A stretch of DNA of 64,000 nucleotides from Bacilli bacterium (GCA_017454295.1 JAFTDF010000020.1:1-64000), one strand, 5' to 3'; counted from the stretch's first letter, positions 1 to 7,130 are shown. The notes: generated by a model from the letters alone, not told the origin. Program-made: numbers and translations.

Positions 1-1
1 G

Positions 2-115
2 ACGAATTCTGCGATCCTGTGCAGGGAAATCTTGGCGAAGGCTATGCCTTTTGACGTCAGGGAAGCTTACGGGAAATGGCATTATGGGATCTTCGCAGAG
101 GATAAACATCAGTAG
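2..115 (+). CDS. C-terminal fragment of an unidentified protein (left edge)
   Basis: An open frame enters from the left edge and gives 37 residues ending in a TAG at 113-115. It has ordinary protein composition (it contains REILAKAMPF and GKWHYGIFAEDK). Its base composition is richer in G+C than the AT-rich DNA that starts right after its stop, so it may be the end of a real gene whose start lies outside the window. No family is recognisable from this length. It overlaps the 3' end of the opposing DUF4256 remnant, which suggests a recombination joint near 115-140. Confidence 0.35.
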   Translation, partial: TNSAILCREILAKAMPFDVREAYGKWHYGIFAEDKHQ

Positions 116-479
116 ACATGTAAAACAGAGCCAAAAATTTATAGATATCTAAATCCATTAACAAAATGCCGTTTTTGTTCGCTTCTTCCATCGCACTAGA
201 TATAGGGGCGTTTTTCTTTCTACTTAATCTAGCCTTCTCATCATAACAAAGGCCTCTTCTGCCTTTAGGTGTTTCTTTAGAAAAATCACAAAGGATTAAT
301 AGATTTAGTGGTGTAATAAAAGCAACATCTACTTCTCCACCAGTTTCTTCCAAATATTTAATTGAAGCCAATGTTTTGGGATTATTGATTTTAGGTAAAA
401 CATCATCCCATTTGATGCCTTCATGTCTATATAAATGTTGATCAAATCTGCTTTTTATTGTTTCTAAAACATCATTCAT
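57..479 (-). pseudogene. DUF4256 family protein, C-terminally truncated
   Basis: The 140-residue frame begins like DUF4256 proteins (ETIKSRFDQHLYRHEGIKW, then LEETGGEVDV, then CDFSKETPKGRRGLCYDEKA). Full-length members run to about 185 residues and end with a conserved segment rich in Gly, Phe and Tyr. Here similarity stops around residue 118, after DIYKFLALF, and the rest reads into DNA that fits better as the end of a plus-strand gene. About 50 conserved residues are therefore missing. The DNA is AT-rich compared with the core genes. The function of the family is unknown. A -10-like TATCAT lies 7 nt upstream of the start codon, with no clear ribosome site. Confidence 0.7.
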
Positions 480-485
480 TCTTTA

Positions 486-491
486 ATGATA
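486..491 (-). promoter_or_regulatory. -10 element (TATCAT) at leaderless spacing for the DUF4256 gene
   Basis: TATCAT is followed by six bases and then the ATG at 479, so the A of the start codon sits where +1 is expected. The only ribosome-site-like bases are a weak AAAGA. A -35 element is not convincing. Confidence 0.35.
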
Positions 492-603
492 TGGCAAATA
501 AGATTACTTCTAATATGAATATTTAAGAAATTTGAGGTATTTGTATTTAATTAAGAATTCAAATAGATGCTGCAAAGAGAAGCAAATCAATATGCAGATT
601 AAA

Positions 604-662
604 TAAGTGTCGTTATCCAAACCTATCCATCCTCGGTCGTCCAAAATCATCCGTCCTCCAAG
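604..662. repeat. Degenerate intergenic repeat, copy A
   Basis: On the reverse strand this stretch carries GGATGATTTTGGACGACC, which resembles GGATAAATGACTTTGGACGAC of the copy at 5171-5215. The shared core is GTCGTCCAAARTCATYYRTCC in plus orientation. The rest of the 275-base gap between 480 and 754 holds only the DUF4256 promoter region and the terminator at 667-697. Confidence 0.4.
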
Positions 663-666
663 GGCA

Positions 667-697
667 ACGAAAAAGGCCGCCCCTAACCGAGGCGACC
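667..697 (-). terminator. Rho-independent terminator after the GNAT gene
   Basis: Read on the minus strand: arm GGTCGCC, loop, arm GGCGGCC, then TTTTT. It lies about 60 bases past the stop codon of the acetyltransferase gene at 755-1372. Confidence 0.7.
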
Positions 698-754
698 CAT
701 GACGACGTCTTACCCGTTTTAAAGAAAAAGATATTGGTTAATGTAATCCCAAGA

Positions 755-1372
755 TTAAAACAGCTGTCCCGGAAGTTTCAAACGCTTTTTCGGAGGGAAA
801 TTTCGATCGAACTCGAGAACTTCATTCTGGTCGAAATCAGAAAATTCGGGGCAAAAGAACAATCGACCATGGATATTTTCCAATCTTCCTTCCCCCAATT
901 CATACGCCATTAATTCCGGGAAAGAAGACCCGTCATCCGCGACGATGCTAAAATCAGCCGCGGGTCTAAACCCAAATCTATGATAGTACTTTGGATTTCC
1001 GGTAATAAGCACTCCGGAAAAGCCCTCTTTTGCCGCCTTATCCAAAGTTAGTCGTATTAACGTAGAGCCGATGCCTTTTTTCTGATAATCGGGCAAAACG
1101 CTTATTGGGCCAAACGAAATAACGGGGAATACTTGGCCACGATCGGACACGACCTTTGTTTTTGTGTAGAAAATGTGACCGCAAATGATGTCTCCATCCA
1201 TGCAGACATAATTCAGACATTCCACAACGGCGGGATTATTACGCATTTTATGAACGATGAAATGTTCGTCGCATCCGGGTTGATACACATTCCAGAATGC
1301 CTCTCTTATGACTTCTTCAACGGAACCGTAATCAAGCGGAGTCTCTAATCGATAAGTAAATATATTTGTCAT
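755..1372 (-). CDS. GNAT family N-acetyltransferase
   Basis: A 205-residue protein with the GNAT fold signature: a beta-4 strand (VISFGPISVLPDYQ) followed by the acetyl-CoA binding loop QKKGIGSTLI near residues 97-106, then GVLITGNPKYYHRFGF, as in YhbS-type acetyltransferases. It transfers an acetyl group from acetyl-CoA to an amine; the substrate cannot be read from the sequence. The start is supported by an AAAGGAA ribosome site. It stands alone, with a terminator downstream and a repeat-bearing gap upstream. A small-molecule or resistance-type acetylation role is inference only. Confidence 0.85.
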   Translation of the reverse strand: MTNIFTYRLETPLDYGSVEEVIREAFWNVYQPGCDEHFIVHKMRNNPAVVECLNYVCMDGDIICGHIFYTKTKVVSDRGQVFPVISFGPISVLPDYQKKGIGSTLIRLTLDKAAKEGFSGVLITGNPKYYHRFGFRPAADFSIVADDGSSFPELMAYELGEGRLENIHGRLFFCPEFSDFDQNEVLEFDRNFPPKKRLKLPGQLF

Positions 1373-1476
1373 TTTTTAGTTCCTTTAAGAGGGTTTTTCC
1401 CGCCTCCTATTTTCGACTTTGCCAAGAAAGATTGCTATTTCAGATAATCGTGCAAGATGAAATCGACTTCAAGGCT

Positions 1477-1520
1477 GCCGATTTGTCCAACTGAGGACGA
1501 TCGGATTTAGGTGACGACGA
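1477..1520. repeat. Degenerate intergenic repeat, copy B
   Basis: TTTGTCCAACT, a middle part with GGAC and GGATTTAGG, then GACGACGACAAA. The same framework (TTTGTCCAACT, about 20 bases, GACGACGACAA) is found at 5171-5215. TTTGTC and GACAAA at the ends form an inverted pair. It occupies the gap between the GNAT and oxidase genes; nothing else was seen there. Confidence 0.45.
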
Positions 1521-1584
1521 CAAATGCGATTGTCTAAATAACTCTACCCACCATTTTGTCGTGTTTTCCTTCATCCGCATGCCC

Positions 1585-2001
1585 TTAAAGCTCGTATCTG
1601 ACTCCATGGGACATTAACACAGCATCGATTATCTTAATTTCTAAGATGATTGTGTTTTTGTCGTTTAAGTTCATGTGACCATTGTCAATCCATTCGTCGA
1701 AAGCTTTCTTCAATTTCCCTGCAATAGCAGCGTTGTTATCTTTTCCAAAATAGCCAAGGTTGATTGCTCTCCCGTGTCCGGAAAACCATTCCCCGGAAAT
1801 TGCGACGATATCGTTTTCCTTGATTTGGTCCATCTTTCTAGATAGGGCATACGTAATGACGTAAAAGGATCCGCCCTCGTAATAGGCGTTCACGGGCCGC
1901 ACATAAGGGGTGCCGCTAACCGCGGTGGCGAGCGAAATCACGCTATCGCGGCCAAACCTTTCTTTCATGATTTCTTCGGCTTTTTCATTCCAGTTTCCCA
2001 T
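1585..2001 (-). CDS. Pyridoxamine 5'-phosphate oxidase-like flavoprotein
   Basis: A 138-residue protein of the split-barrel flavin-binding type. It begins with a helix (AEEIMKERFG), then a strand pair in which SGTPYVRPVNAYYEGGSFYV has the usual xPxVRPV pattern, followed by YALSRKMDQIKENDIVAISG. Length and order fit the small PNPOx-like family found in many Bacillota. Members bind FMN or F420 or have lost activity; the substrate is unknown. It lies 12 bases after the ParE-like toxin gene and may be cotranscribed with the toxin-antitoxin pair. The only ribosome site is a weak GGGAA. Confidence 0.75.
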   Translation of the reverse strand: MGNWNEKAEEIMKERFGRDSVISLATAVSGTPYVRPVNAYYEGGSFYVITYALSRKMDQIKENDIVAISGEWFSGHGRAINLGYFGKDNNAAIAGKLKKAFDEWIDNGHMNLNDKNTIILEIKIIDAVLMSHGVRYEL

Positions 2002-2013
2002 AATCGGCGTTCC

Positions 2014-2325
2014 CTACAATTTTAGAATCGAGTTGTCCCTTCTGGTATCGATGACATCATAGATGACCACCGTATCGCCATCGACTTTATATAAGGCAAC
2101 GTAGCGCCCATCGCGAATCGCCATTTTTCGGATGCGGGCACCGGCGATCCTCAAATCTTGTATTTCGGGGTGTCTTTCCGTAAACGATGATAAGGAGCGA
2201 AGCGAAGTCATGGTTTCCCCGTATAACTCCTTCGCCGCTTCTAAAGAGACGTTCCGAACAAAAAGCACGTGTTCGCTGATGCTGGAAAACGCCTTCTGCG
2301 TAATCGAAATCTTGAGTTCAGCCAT
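2014..2325 (-). CDS. RelE/ParE-family toxin
   Basis: A 103-residue protein with the RelE/ParE layout: ITQKAFSSISEHVLFVRN, two helices, then the beta-sheet segment RIRKMAIRDGRYVALYKVDGDTVVIYDVIDTRRD. RelE relatives cleave mRNA on the ribosome and ParE relatives block gyrase; this sequence alone does not decide which. Its ATG shares one base with the stop codon of the antitoxin gene (TAATG), so translation is coupled. The order antitoxin then toxin is typical for type II modules. Confidence 0.85.
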   Translation of the reverse strand: MAELKISITQKAFSSISEHVLFVRNVSLEAAKELYGETMTSLRSLSSFTERHPEIQDLRIAGARIRKMAIRDGRYVALYKVDGDTVVIYDVIDTRRDNSILKL

Positions 2326-2588
2326 TAACCGACAATCCTTTTCAGGGCGGAATCGAGTTCGTCCAAACTATAGTATTTCGCGCCGCTTCTCTGCTCTAAC
2401 TCAATGTCTAGGAGCCGTTCTTTCAAGGCTAGGAGAGCTTCCTTCTTTTCATATGCCTCTATAGACATAACGACAAGATCGCCCTCGCCGTTTTTTGTCA
2501 GAAAGATTGGTTCTCCGGTGGCTTTGCAACGTTCGGAGATTTCGCTGTATTGGTTTCGTAAAGAAGCCGAAGGGAGAATAGTCATCAT
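2325..2588 (-). CDS. Phd/YefM-family antitoxin
   Basis: An 87-residue antitoxin. The N-terminal part (LPSASLRNQYSEISERCKATGEPIFLTKNGEGDLVVMSIEAY) is the Phd/YefM DNA-binding fold; the helical C-terminus (LLDIELEQRSGAKYYSLDELDSAL) would wrap the toxin. It should neutralise the ParE/RelE protein encoded just downstream and repress the shared promoter. A strong ribosome site (AGGAGGA) precedes the ATG. An inverted repeat TATCAA-GATT-TTGATA lies in the promoter spacer upstream and is a good candidate operator. Confidence 0.85.
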   Translation of the reverse strand: MMTILPSASLRNQYSEISERCKATGEPIFLTKNGEGDLVVMSIEAYEKKEALLALKERLLDIELEQRSGAKYYSLDELDSALKRIVG

Positions 2589-2607
2589 TGTTTCCTCCTG
2601 ACGATAT

Positions 2608-2636
2608 TATTTTATCAAGATTTTGATATTTCAGCA
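2608..2636 (-). promoter_or_regulatory. Toxin-antitoxin promoter with palindromic operator
   Basis: On the minus strand TTGCTG and TAAAAT are separated by 17 bases. The spacer contains the inverted repeat TATCAA-GATT-TTGATA (2613-2628). A repressor bound there would cover the promoter, as expected for antitoxin autoregulation. Confidence 0.5.
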
Positions 2637-2673
2637 AACGCGGCTTTTCTCATTGCGACGCTTTAGAGAGACC

Positions 2674-2694
2674 GCAACAGGACGTTGCTACTAT
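2674..2694 (+). promoter_or_regulatory. Extended -10 promoter with inverted repeat for the XRE/zinc-ribbon gene
   Basis: TGC-TACTAT (2686-2694) is an extended -10. Directly before it is the inverted repeat GCAAC-AGGAC-GTTGC (2674-2688), a possible operator for the encoded XRE protein. Confidence 0.4.
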
Positions 2695-2736
2695 GACAAA
2701 AGGTTGTTTGATATGATTTCGCCGGAGGCAAAAACG

Positions 2737-3501
2737 ATGGAAACAAAACAAATTCTATATGAGCTCAGGACCAAAAACGGGCTATCCCAAGACGAGCTTG
2801 CGGAAAAGGTTTTCGTGACGAGGCAAGCGGTTTCGCGCTGGGAAAACGGAGAGACGGTTCCCGCAACGGAGACACTGAAGCTGCTCTCTAAGCTCTTCAA
2901 CGTTTCGATTAATACGCTGCTTGGTTCTCCTCATCCCCTTTATTGCCAGTGCTGCGGCATGCCGCTAGATGATTCGATCATCGGCAAGAACGACGACGGT
3001 TCCCTAAACGAGGAGTATTGCAAATGGTGCTATGCGGACGGGACCTACACTTATGACAACATGGATGATCTCATCGATGTCTGCGTTCCCCATATGGCCA
3101 AGGAAGGATTTTCCGAGGAAGAGGCTCGCGCTTATATGAAGGAAAAACTTCCCAACCTTAACTATTGGAAACGCCATGACGAACTAAGCGATCAAGGGAA
3201 GTTCGATGCCTTTAAGAAAACACTAATCGAAGAAATAAACGGCCTGCACATCGAGGGTATGCCCCCAGTAACCAAGCTAAGCGCCCTCGTAGGCTCATAT
3301 GTAAACTTGGAATACCCATTGTCTAACGGGGCGAAGGTGAAATTCCTCAACGATGAGACAACGTACCTAGGCACTCAGCTCGAGTCCGAAACCGACATGG
3401 GGTTCTGCTATGGCGTCGTTGCCAATGTGGACTTCATCCTTATTTGCACCTATGGCGAGGGAGGTTCTGATCCAAAACTTGTCATGTACAAGAAAAGATA
3501 G
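2737..3501 (+). CDS. XRE-family regulator with zinc-ribbon domain
   Basis: Residues 1-60 form an XRE helix-turn-helix (LRTKNGLSQDELAEKV, then RQAVSRWENGETVPATETL). A putative zinc-ribbon domain follows, with Cys pairs CQCC and CKWC around residues 69-98. The last 60 residues form a separate beta-rich domain I do not recognise. I chose the ATG at 2737 because GGAGG lies 8 bases upstream; the open frame extends further but has no ribosome site there. XRE plus this zinc ribbon is known in Bacillota regulators. The effector is unknown. An inverted repeat near its promoter suggests self-control. Confidence 0.75.
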   Translation: METKQILYELRTKNGLSQDELAEKVFVTRQAVSRWENGETVPATETLKLLSKLFNVSINTLLGSPHPLYCQCCGMPLDDSIIGKNDDGSLNEEYCKWCYADGTYTYDNMDDLIDVCVPHMAKEGFSEEEARAYMKEKLPNLNYWKRHDELSDQGKFDAFKKTLIEEINGLHIEGMPPVTKLSALVGSYVNLEYPLSNGAKVKFLNDETTYLGTQLESETDMGFCYGVVANVDFILICTYGEGGSDPKLVMYKKR

Positions 3502-3548
3502 TTTCTGTTCTCGCGAACAAGAAAACTTCCTTCGTAATCAAAGAAGCC

Positions 3549-4208
3549 TCATTCAAGATTTCTTTCTAATATATTGGGTTGCGTTTCGATAAATCCTTTT
3601 GCTTTATAAAATAGTTTTGATTCCCAATATTTTTCATCTCCGATATGAATCGACATCTTTTTATAACCCTTATTTTTAATATACTCTTCAAGAGTTTGCA
3701 TCAAAGCGGTCCCAACGCCCTGCCTTTTTAAGTCGGGTTTAATATATAATCTATGGACCCTTGCTTCCCCAGGATTTATCGTCTCATATCCAACGCAGCC
3801 AATAACCCGTGCACCATCTAAGGCAACCCAAAACATATCTCCTCTATCAAGATAATTCGATTTAATATCTAATAAATCTGGATTAATTGATGGAATTTTT
3901 CCCAATGCATTCTTTGCCGACAGCACCATAAATATCATGTCATCTCGAAAACGTTCATCGTAACGGGCTATTTTAAATTCTGGCAATTTGCAAGTTTTGC
4001 CTGTAAAAAATATACCAACATGGACCTCTAAAAGTTCAGCAAGTTGTGCAAGTGCTTCCCCCGAAATATCGTTAACACCTGTTTCGATTTTTGTTAATCC
4101 AGAGCGATCTTTGAATCCCATCCTTTTGGATAGTTCCTCTTGGGAAAGCCCTCTCTCTTTTCTGATTTCCCTAATCGTCTCTCCAATTTCCTTTTTGGTT
4201 GTGTTCAT
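3549..4208 (-). CDS. XRE-GNAT fusion protein
   Basis: A 219-residue two-domain protein. Residues 1-65 are an XRE helix-turn-helix (IREIRKERGLSQEELSKRMGF, then SGLTKIETGVNDISGEALAQLAELL). Residues 75-219 are a GNAT acetyltransferase with the acetyl-CoA loop DLKRQGVGTALMQ. The ATG overlaps the stop codon of the RhuM-PLD gene upstream (ATGA), so the two are coupled. The DNA is AT-rich compared with core genes, a sign of transfer. XRE-GNAT fusions sit next to toxin or mobile loci in other genomes, but the acetylated target is not visible here. A HipB-like link to the upstream gene is speculation. Confidence 0.8.
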   Translation of the reverse strand: MNTTKKEIGETIREIRKERGLSQEELSKRMGFKDRSGLTKIETGVNDISGEALAQLAELLEVHVGIFFTGKTCKLPEFKIARYDERFRDDMIFMVLSAKNALGKIPSINPDLLDIKSNYLDRGDMFWVALDGARVIGCVGYETINPGEARVHRLYIKPDLKRQGVGTALMQTLEEYIKNKGYKKMSIHIGDEKYWESKLFYKAKGFIETQPNILERNLE

Positions 4209-5068
4209 AATATAACTCTATCCTTTAGAACGTCTTTAACATCCTCATCTTCGATAAGTGTAATCTGGGTGAATCTTTTTCCTAGATGATTAATTGACGC
4301 GCCAAGGTGATAGAAATATGTGCTGTCAATAATCAAATACCTATCATGGTAATTATCATCATGAGTCACACTAAGATTCCCATATTCTTGATTGAACAAG
4401 TCTATGTCAACTTGAGACACCTTTGCCTTAGAAGAAACGATGATTTTTAATTCAACCCCATCGCTCTTCCCTTTGAAGCAATTAAGCGCTTTTATATCGC
4501 AATACGGGTCAATCAAAACAATTTGTTTCACTGCCCTGCTAACCAAATCATTAATCAGAGATAGCGCATCAAAAATTTGTCCTCCAAAAACAACCCGATC
4601 TTTGAAGAAATAATTCTGATCTTTCTCAAGTTTTTCCATTCTTGAATCAAGCAAATCAACTTTTTTAATAAGTGCTGCATAATTGTCATTAGTAATTAAA
4701 GTTCTGTTTTCATCAACAACATAGCCTCTTAATAAATATTCCTTAAGAACATTGGCGGCCCACTTTCGAAAAATAATTCCATTTCGTGACTTGACTCTAT
4801 AACCGACAGAAATAACCACGTCTAGATTGTAATAATCTACATAATATGTTTTCCCATCAGAGCCAGTTCGGGCAAATTTTGCCCATACTGAATTTTTCTC
4901 ACATTCTTCCAAAAGAGCATTTTTTACATGTTTTCCTATTACCGATCGATCTCTACCAAAAAGCATTGCCATATCATCTAGCGACAGCCAAACAGTTTCT
5001 TCTGATGGCGAAACATTTACTTCGAGCTTTAAATCGCCATGCTCGAATCTAATTAATTCTAATTTCGT
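4205..5068 (-). CDS. RhuM-family protein with C-terminal PLD-like domain
   Basis: The N-terminal third matches RhuM/ORF6N proteins (TVWLSLDDMAMLFGRDRSVIGKH spans part of it, then KTYYVDYYNLDVVISVGYRV and FRKWAANVLKEYLLRGYVVD). A coiled-coil linker (LLDSRMEKLEKDQNYF) leads to a phospholipase D-like domain with one catalytic-type motif, HDRYLIID, which is HxKx4D with Arg in place of Lys. The first ATG in frame is at 4972, inside the conserved domain. The frame stays open upstream to 5077 and encodes the missing conserved residues, but has no ATG, GTG or TTG there. ACG at 5068 is the likely original start position, read as an altered ATG. The DNA is AT-rich. RhuM proteins are common on mobile DNA; their function is not settled. 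Confidence 0.7.
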   Translation of the reverse strand, partial: TKLELIRFEHGDLKLEVNVSPSEETVWLSLDDMAMLFGRDRSVIGKHVKNALLEECEKNSVWAKFARTGSDGKTYYVDYYNLDVVISVGYRVKSRNGIIFRKWAANVLKEYLLRGYVVDENRTLITNDNYAALIKKVDLLDSRMEKLEKDQNYFFKDRVVFGGQIFDALSLINDLVSRAVKQIVLIDPYCDIKALNCFKGKSDGVELKIIVSSKAKVSQVDIDLFNQEYGNLSVTHDDNYHDRYLIIDSTYFYHLGASINHLGKRFTQITLIEDEDVKDVLKDRVIL

Positions 5069-5074
5069 GTTGAT

Positions 5075-5103
5075 ATTTTATCACATGTGACGATTTGTCA
5101 CAT
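5075..5103 (-). promoter_or_regulatory. RhuM promoter with palindromes between -35 and -10
   Basis: GTGACA and TAAAAT with a spacer of about 15 bases that contains the inverted repeats GTGAC-AAATC-GTCAC and TCACATGTGA. The -10 ends 7 bases before the ACG codon at 5068, the spacing expected for a leaderless transcript. Confidence 0.45.
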
Positions 5104-5170
5104 ATAATTATTCGAAAACCCCAGTTCGAGGCACAAGAAAACCGCCCTTTCGGACGGCTGTCTATGGATA

Positions 5171-5215
5171 CGTCGTTTTGTCCAACTTCGGATAAATGAC
5201 TTTGGACGACGACAA
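5171..5215. repeat. Degenerate intergenic repeat, copy C
   Basis: TTTTGTCCAACTTCGG, then ATAAATGACTTTGG, then ACGACGACAAC. It shares TTTGTCCAACT and GACGACGACAA with copy B and GGACGAC plus flanks with copy A. TTGTCCAA and TTGGAC-GACAA can pair, so the unit may fold as a hairpin. Confidence 0.45.
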
Positions 5216-5229
5216 CAGGAAATAAAAAA

Positions 5230-5305
5230 TGGTGGAACATAGCGGGATCGAACCGCCGACCTCCTCGTTGCGAACGAGGCGCTCTCCCAGCTGAGCTAAT
5301 GTCCC
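5230..5305 (-). tRNA. tRNA-Ala(CGC)
   Basis: The 76-base minus-strand unit folds as a full cloverleaf. The acceptor stem is GGGACAT paired with ATGTTCC, the D arm reads AGCTCAGCTGGGAGAGC, the anticodon stem is CCTCG/CGAGG with loop TTCGCAA, the T arm has GGTTCGATCCC, and the discriminator A is followed by an encoded CCA. Anticodon CGC reads GCG (Ala). The 3' end faces the accessory block at 1-5,200, as in tRNA-targeted integration, but no second copy of the 3' end was found in the window. Confidence 0.95.
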
Positions 5306-5511
5306 ACAGCCCGATAATTATAACCTCCTCGCCACTTCGTTCAAGGTAAGAAAACGTCCCGCCTTGAAAATCTTTCATGAAAGTCAATTTTCCAGTCGCC
5401 CATTTTCAAAAGCGGCAACACACGCAAAAGAAAACAGAAACTCATCTTTGCGAAATACCAACCAAAAAAGTCAGCCGAAAAGACAAGCCTGTTTCCAAAA
5501 ATCTTTCGCAC

Positions 5512-5517
5512 TATCAT
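5512..5517 (+). promoter_or_regulatory. -10 element at leaderless spacing for the Y-family polymerase
   Basis: TATCAT is followed by six bases and the ATG at 5524, placing the start codon at +1. No ribosome site with usable spacing is present. No clear LexA box was seen upstream. Confidence 0.45.
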
Positions 5518-5523
5518 CGGGGT

Positions 5524-6777
5524 ATGGAAGAGGTCTATTGCGTCATCGATTTAAAAAGCTTCTACGCCTCCTGCGAATGCGCCGCACGCGGGCTCGATAT
5601 CTTTTCCACGCCGCTGGTGGTCGCCGATCCCGACCGCACCTCTTCGACCGTCGTCATGTCGGCCACGCCGTTTTTAAAAGAACGTTATGGCATTCCGAAC
5701 GTCTGCAGAGTCCGCGATTTGCCCGATGTTCCCGGCTTAATTTTAGCAAAACCGCGCATGGCATATTACCTGGAAATGTCCGCAAAAGTCGTCTCGATCT
5801 TCCTCGATTTCGTCGATGAGGAGGATCTTCACGTTTATTCGGTCGACGAATCCTTTCTCCGGCTAACCCCTTATTTAAAAATGAATCGCGCGACCCCGGA
5901 GCAACTCGTCGCCAAAATCCAAAAAGCCATCAAAGACGAACTTGGGCTCGTCGCCACTTCCGGCATCGGACCCAATATGTTCCTCGCCAAAATCTGCTTG
6001 GATAACGAAGGGAAAAAGAAGCCGCCTTATGTGGCGCGGTGGGGTTATGAAGATGTCCCGACCAAACTATGGAAGATCCAACCCATCACCAAGATCTGGG
6101 GCATCTCCCACGGCATCTCCTCCCACCTCTATCGGCTGGGCATTTATACCTTAGAGGCCTTGGCCAAAGCCGATGAAAAACTTTTGAAGAAAGAATTCGG
6201 AGTTATCGGACTTCAACTCAAAGATATGGCCAACGGCATCGATCGCACCGACATCCGGGAAAAATACGTCCCCAAAGAAACGAGCCTCAGCCAAGGGCAA
6301 ACCCTGTATCGCGATTACAACAAAGCCGGAGCGCGCCTCGTCTTGCGTGAACTCATCGACGATCTCGCTTATCGCCTGCGAGCCGCCTCCTCCAAAGCGG
6401 GTTTGGTTTTCGTTGGGGTCAATTATTCCGCCGCAAGCAATCGAAAGGGATTTTCCAAGCAAACTTCGCTCAATATTCCTACCGATGATTCCGAAACCTT
6501 GTATCAAGCTTGTCTCCGCCTATTCGACCAAGGGGTGGAAGAAGGTCCAATTCGGGGGCTCTATATCGCCTTTGGCAAGTTGATTTGCAACCACGGCACA
6601 CAGCAACTCTCCTTATTCGAAACCCCGGAAGAAGAGGAGAAACGGCATCGATTGGATTTGGCGTTGGACCAAGTATCCGCAATGTTTGGCCGCAACGCAG
6701 CCTTACGGGCTTCTTCGTTGACTGAGGATTCCAACATCAAAGAACGACATACCATGATTGGAGGGCATCACGCATGA
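5524..6777 (+). CDS. Y-family DNA polymerase (UmuC/DinB type)
   Basis: A 417-residue translesion polymerase. The catalytic acidic residues are visible in VIDLKSFYASCE (Asp9) and YSVDESF (Asp108, Glu109). The thumb segment has the helix-hairpin-helix KIWGISHGISSHLYRLGIYTLEALA. Near residue 361 QLSLF is a textbook sliding-clamp binding motif. The frame is open for 49 more codons upstream, but these residues do not look conserved and the ATG at 5524 opens the canonical domain. It overlaps the YolD gene by ATGA, an arrangement found for UmuC-type polymerases in Bacilli. It should bypass DNA damage at stalled forks. Confidence 0.9.
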   Translation: MEEVYCVIDLKSFYASCECAARGLDIFSTPLVVADPDRTSSTVVMSATPFLKERYGIPNVCRVRDLPDVPGLILAKPRMAYYLEMSAKVVSIFLDFVDEEDLHVYSVDESFLRLTPYLKMNRATPEQLVAKIQKAIKDELGLVATSGIGPNMFLAKICLDNEGKKKPPYVARWGYEDVPTKLWKIQPITKIWGISHGISSHLYRLGIYTLEALAKADEKLLKKEFGVIGLQLKDMANGIDRTDIREKYVPKETSLSQGQTLYRDYNKAGARLVLRELIDDLAYRLRAASSKAGLVFVGVNYSAASNRKGFSKQTSLNIPTDDSETLYQACLRLFDQGVEEGPIRGLYIAFGKLICNHGTQQLSLFETPEEEEKRHRLDLALDQVSAMFGRNAALRASSLTEDSNIKERHTMIGGHHA

Positions 6778-7118
6778 ACGATTCCGATCGTGGGATGATG
6801 AAATATGCCCCTTATAAATCTTTGGTGGAGCAATCGACCATCTTGGCCAAGATGCGTTATGAAAAAGGCAAGCGCCCCCGCCCTCTGATTTCCGCTGATC
6901 GGGCCAGGGAGATCAACGACGTTTTGGTCGGCTATGGCGGAGAAGAAGTCGAAGCCGAATACTATGAAGACGGTTACCGCCACCGCATCGAAGGCGTGAT
7001 CGAAACGATTTCAAGCACCCTGCGCTTCCTCATTATCGAAGGGAAGCAGATCGCGTTTGGAGATCTGCTAACGCTCGTGAGTTCCAAATTGGCACCGGTA
7101 GATTGTTGGAGCTGCTAA
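6774..7118 (+). CDS. YolD-like protein
   Basis: A 114-residue YolD-family protein (MMKYAPYKSLVEQSTILAKMRYEKGKRPRP spans its start, followed by a conserved beta-rich part GYRHRIEGVIETISSTLRFLIIEGK). Genes of this family often sit next to Y-family polymerases in Bacillota and have been proposed to act with them, like UmuD with UmuC; the mechanism is unproven. It is translationally coupled to the polymerase gene (ATGA) and is followed by a strong bidirectional terminator. Confidence 0.8.
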   Translation: MNDSDRGMMKYAPYKSLVEQSTILAKMRYEKGKRPRPLISADRAREINDVLVGYGGEEVEAEYYEDGYRHRIEGVIETISSTLRFLIIEGKQIAFGDLLTLVSSKLAPVDCWSC

Positions 7119-7130
7119 CCGAAGAACAAA

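Noticed and set aside
5377-5523. N-terminal extension of the Y-family polymerase
   Set aside because: The 49 residues are not like the family; the ATG at 5524 opens the conserved domain and fits the -10.
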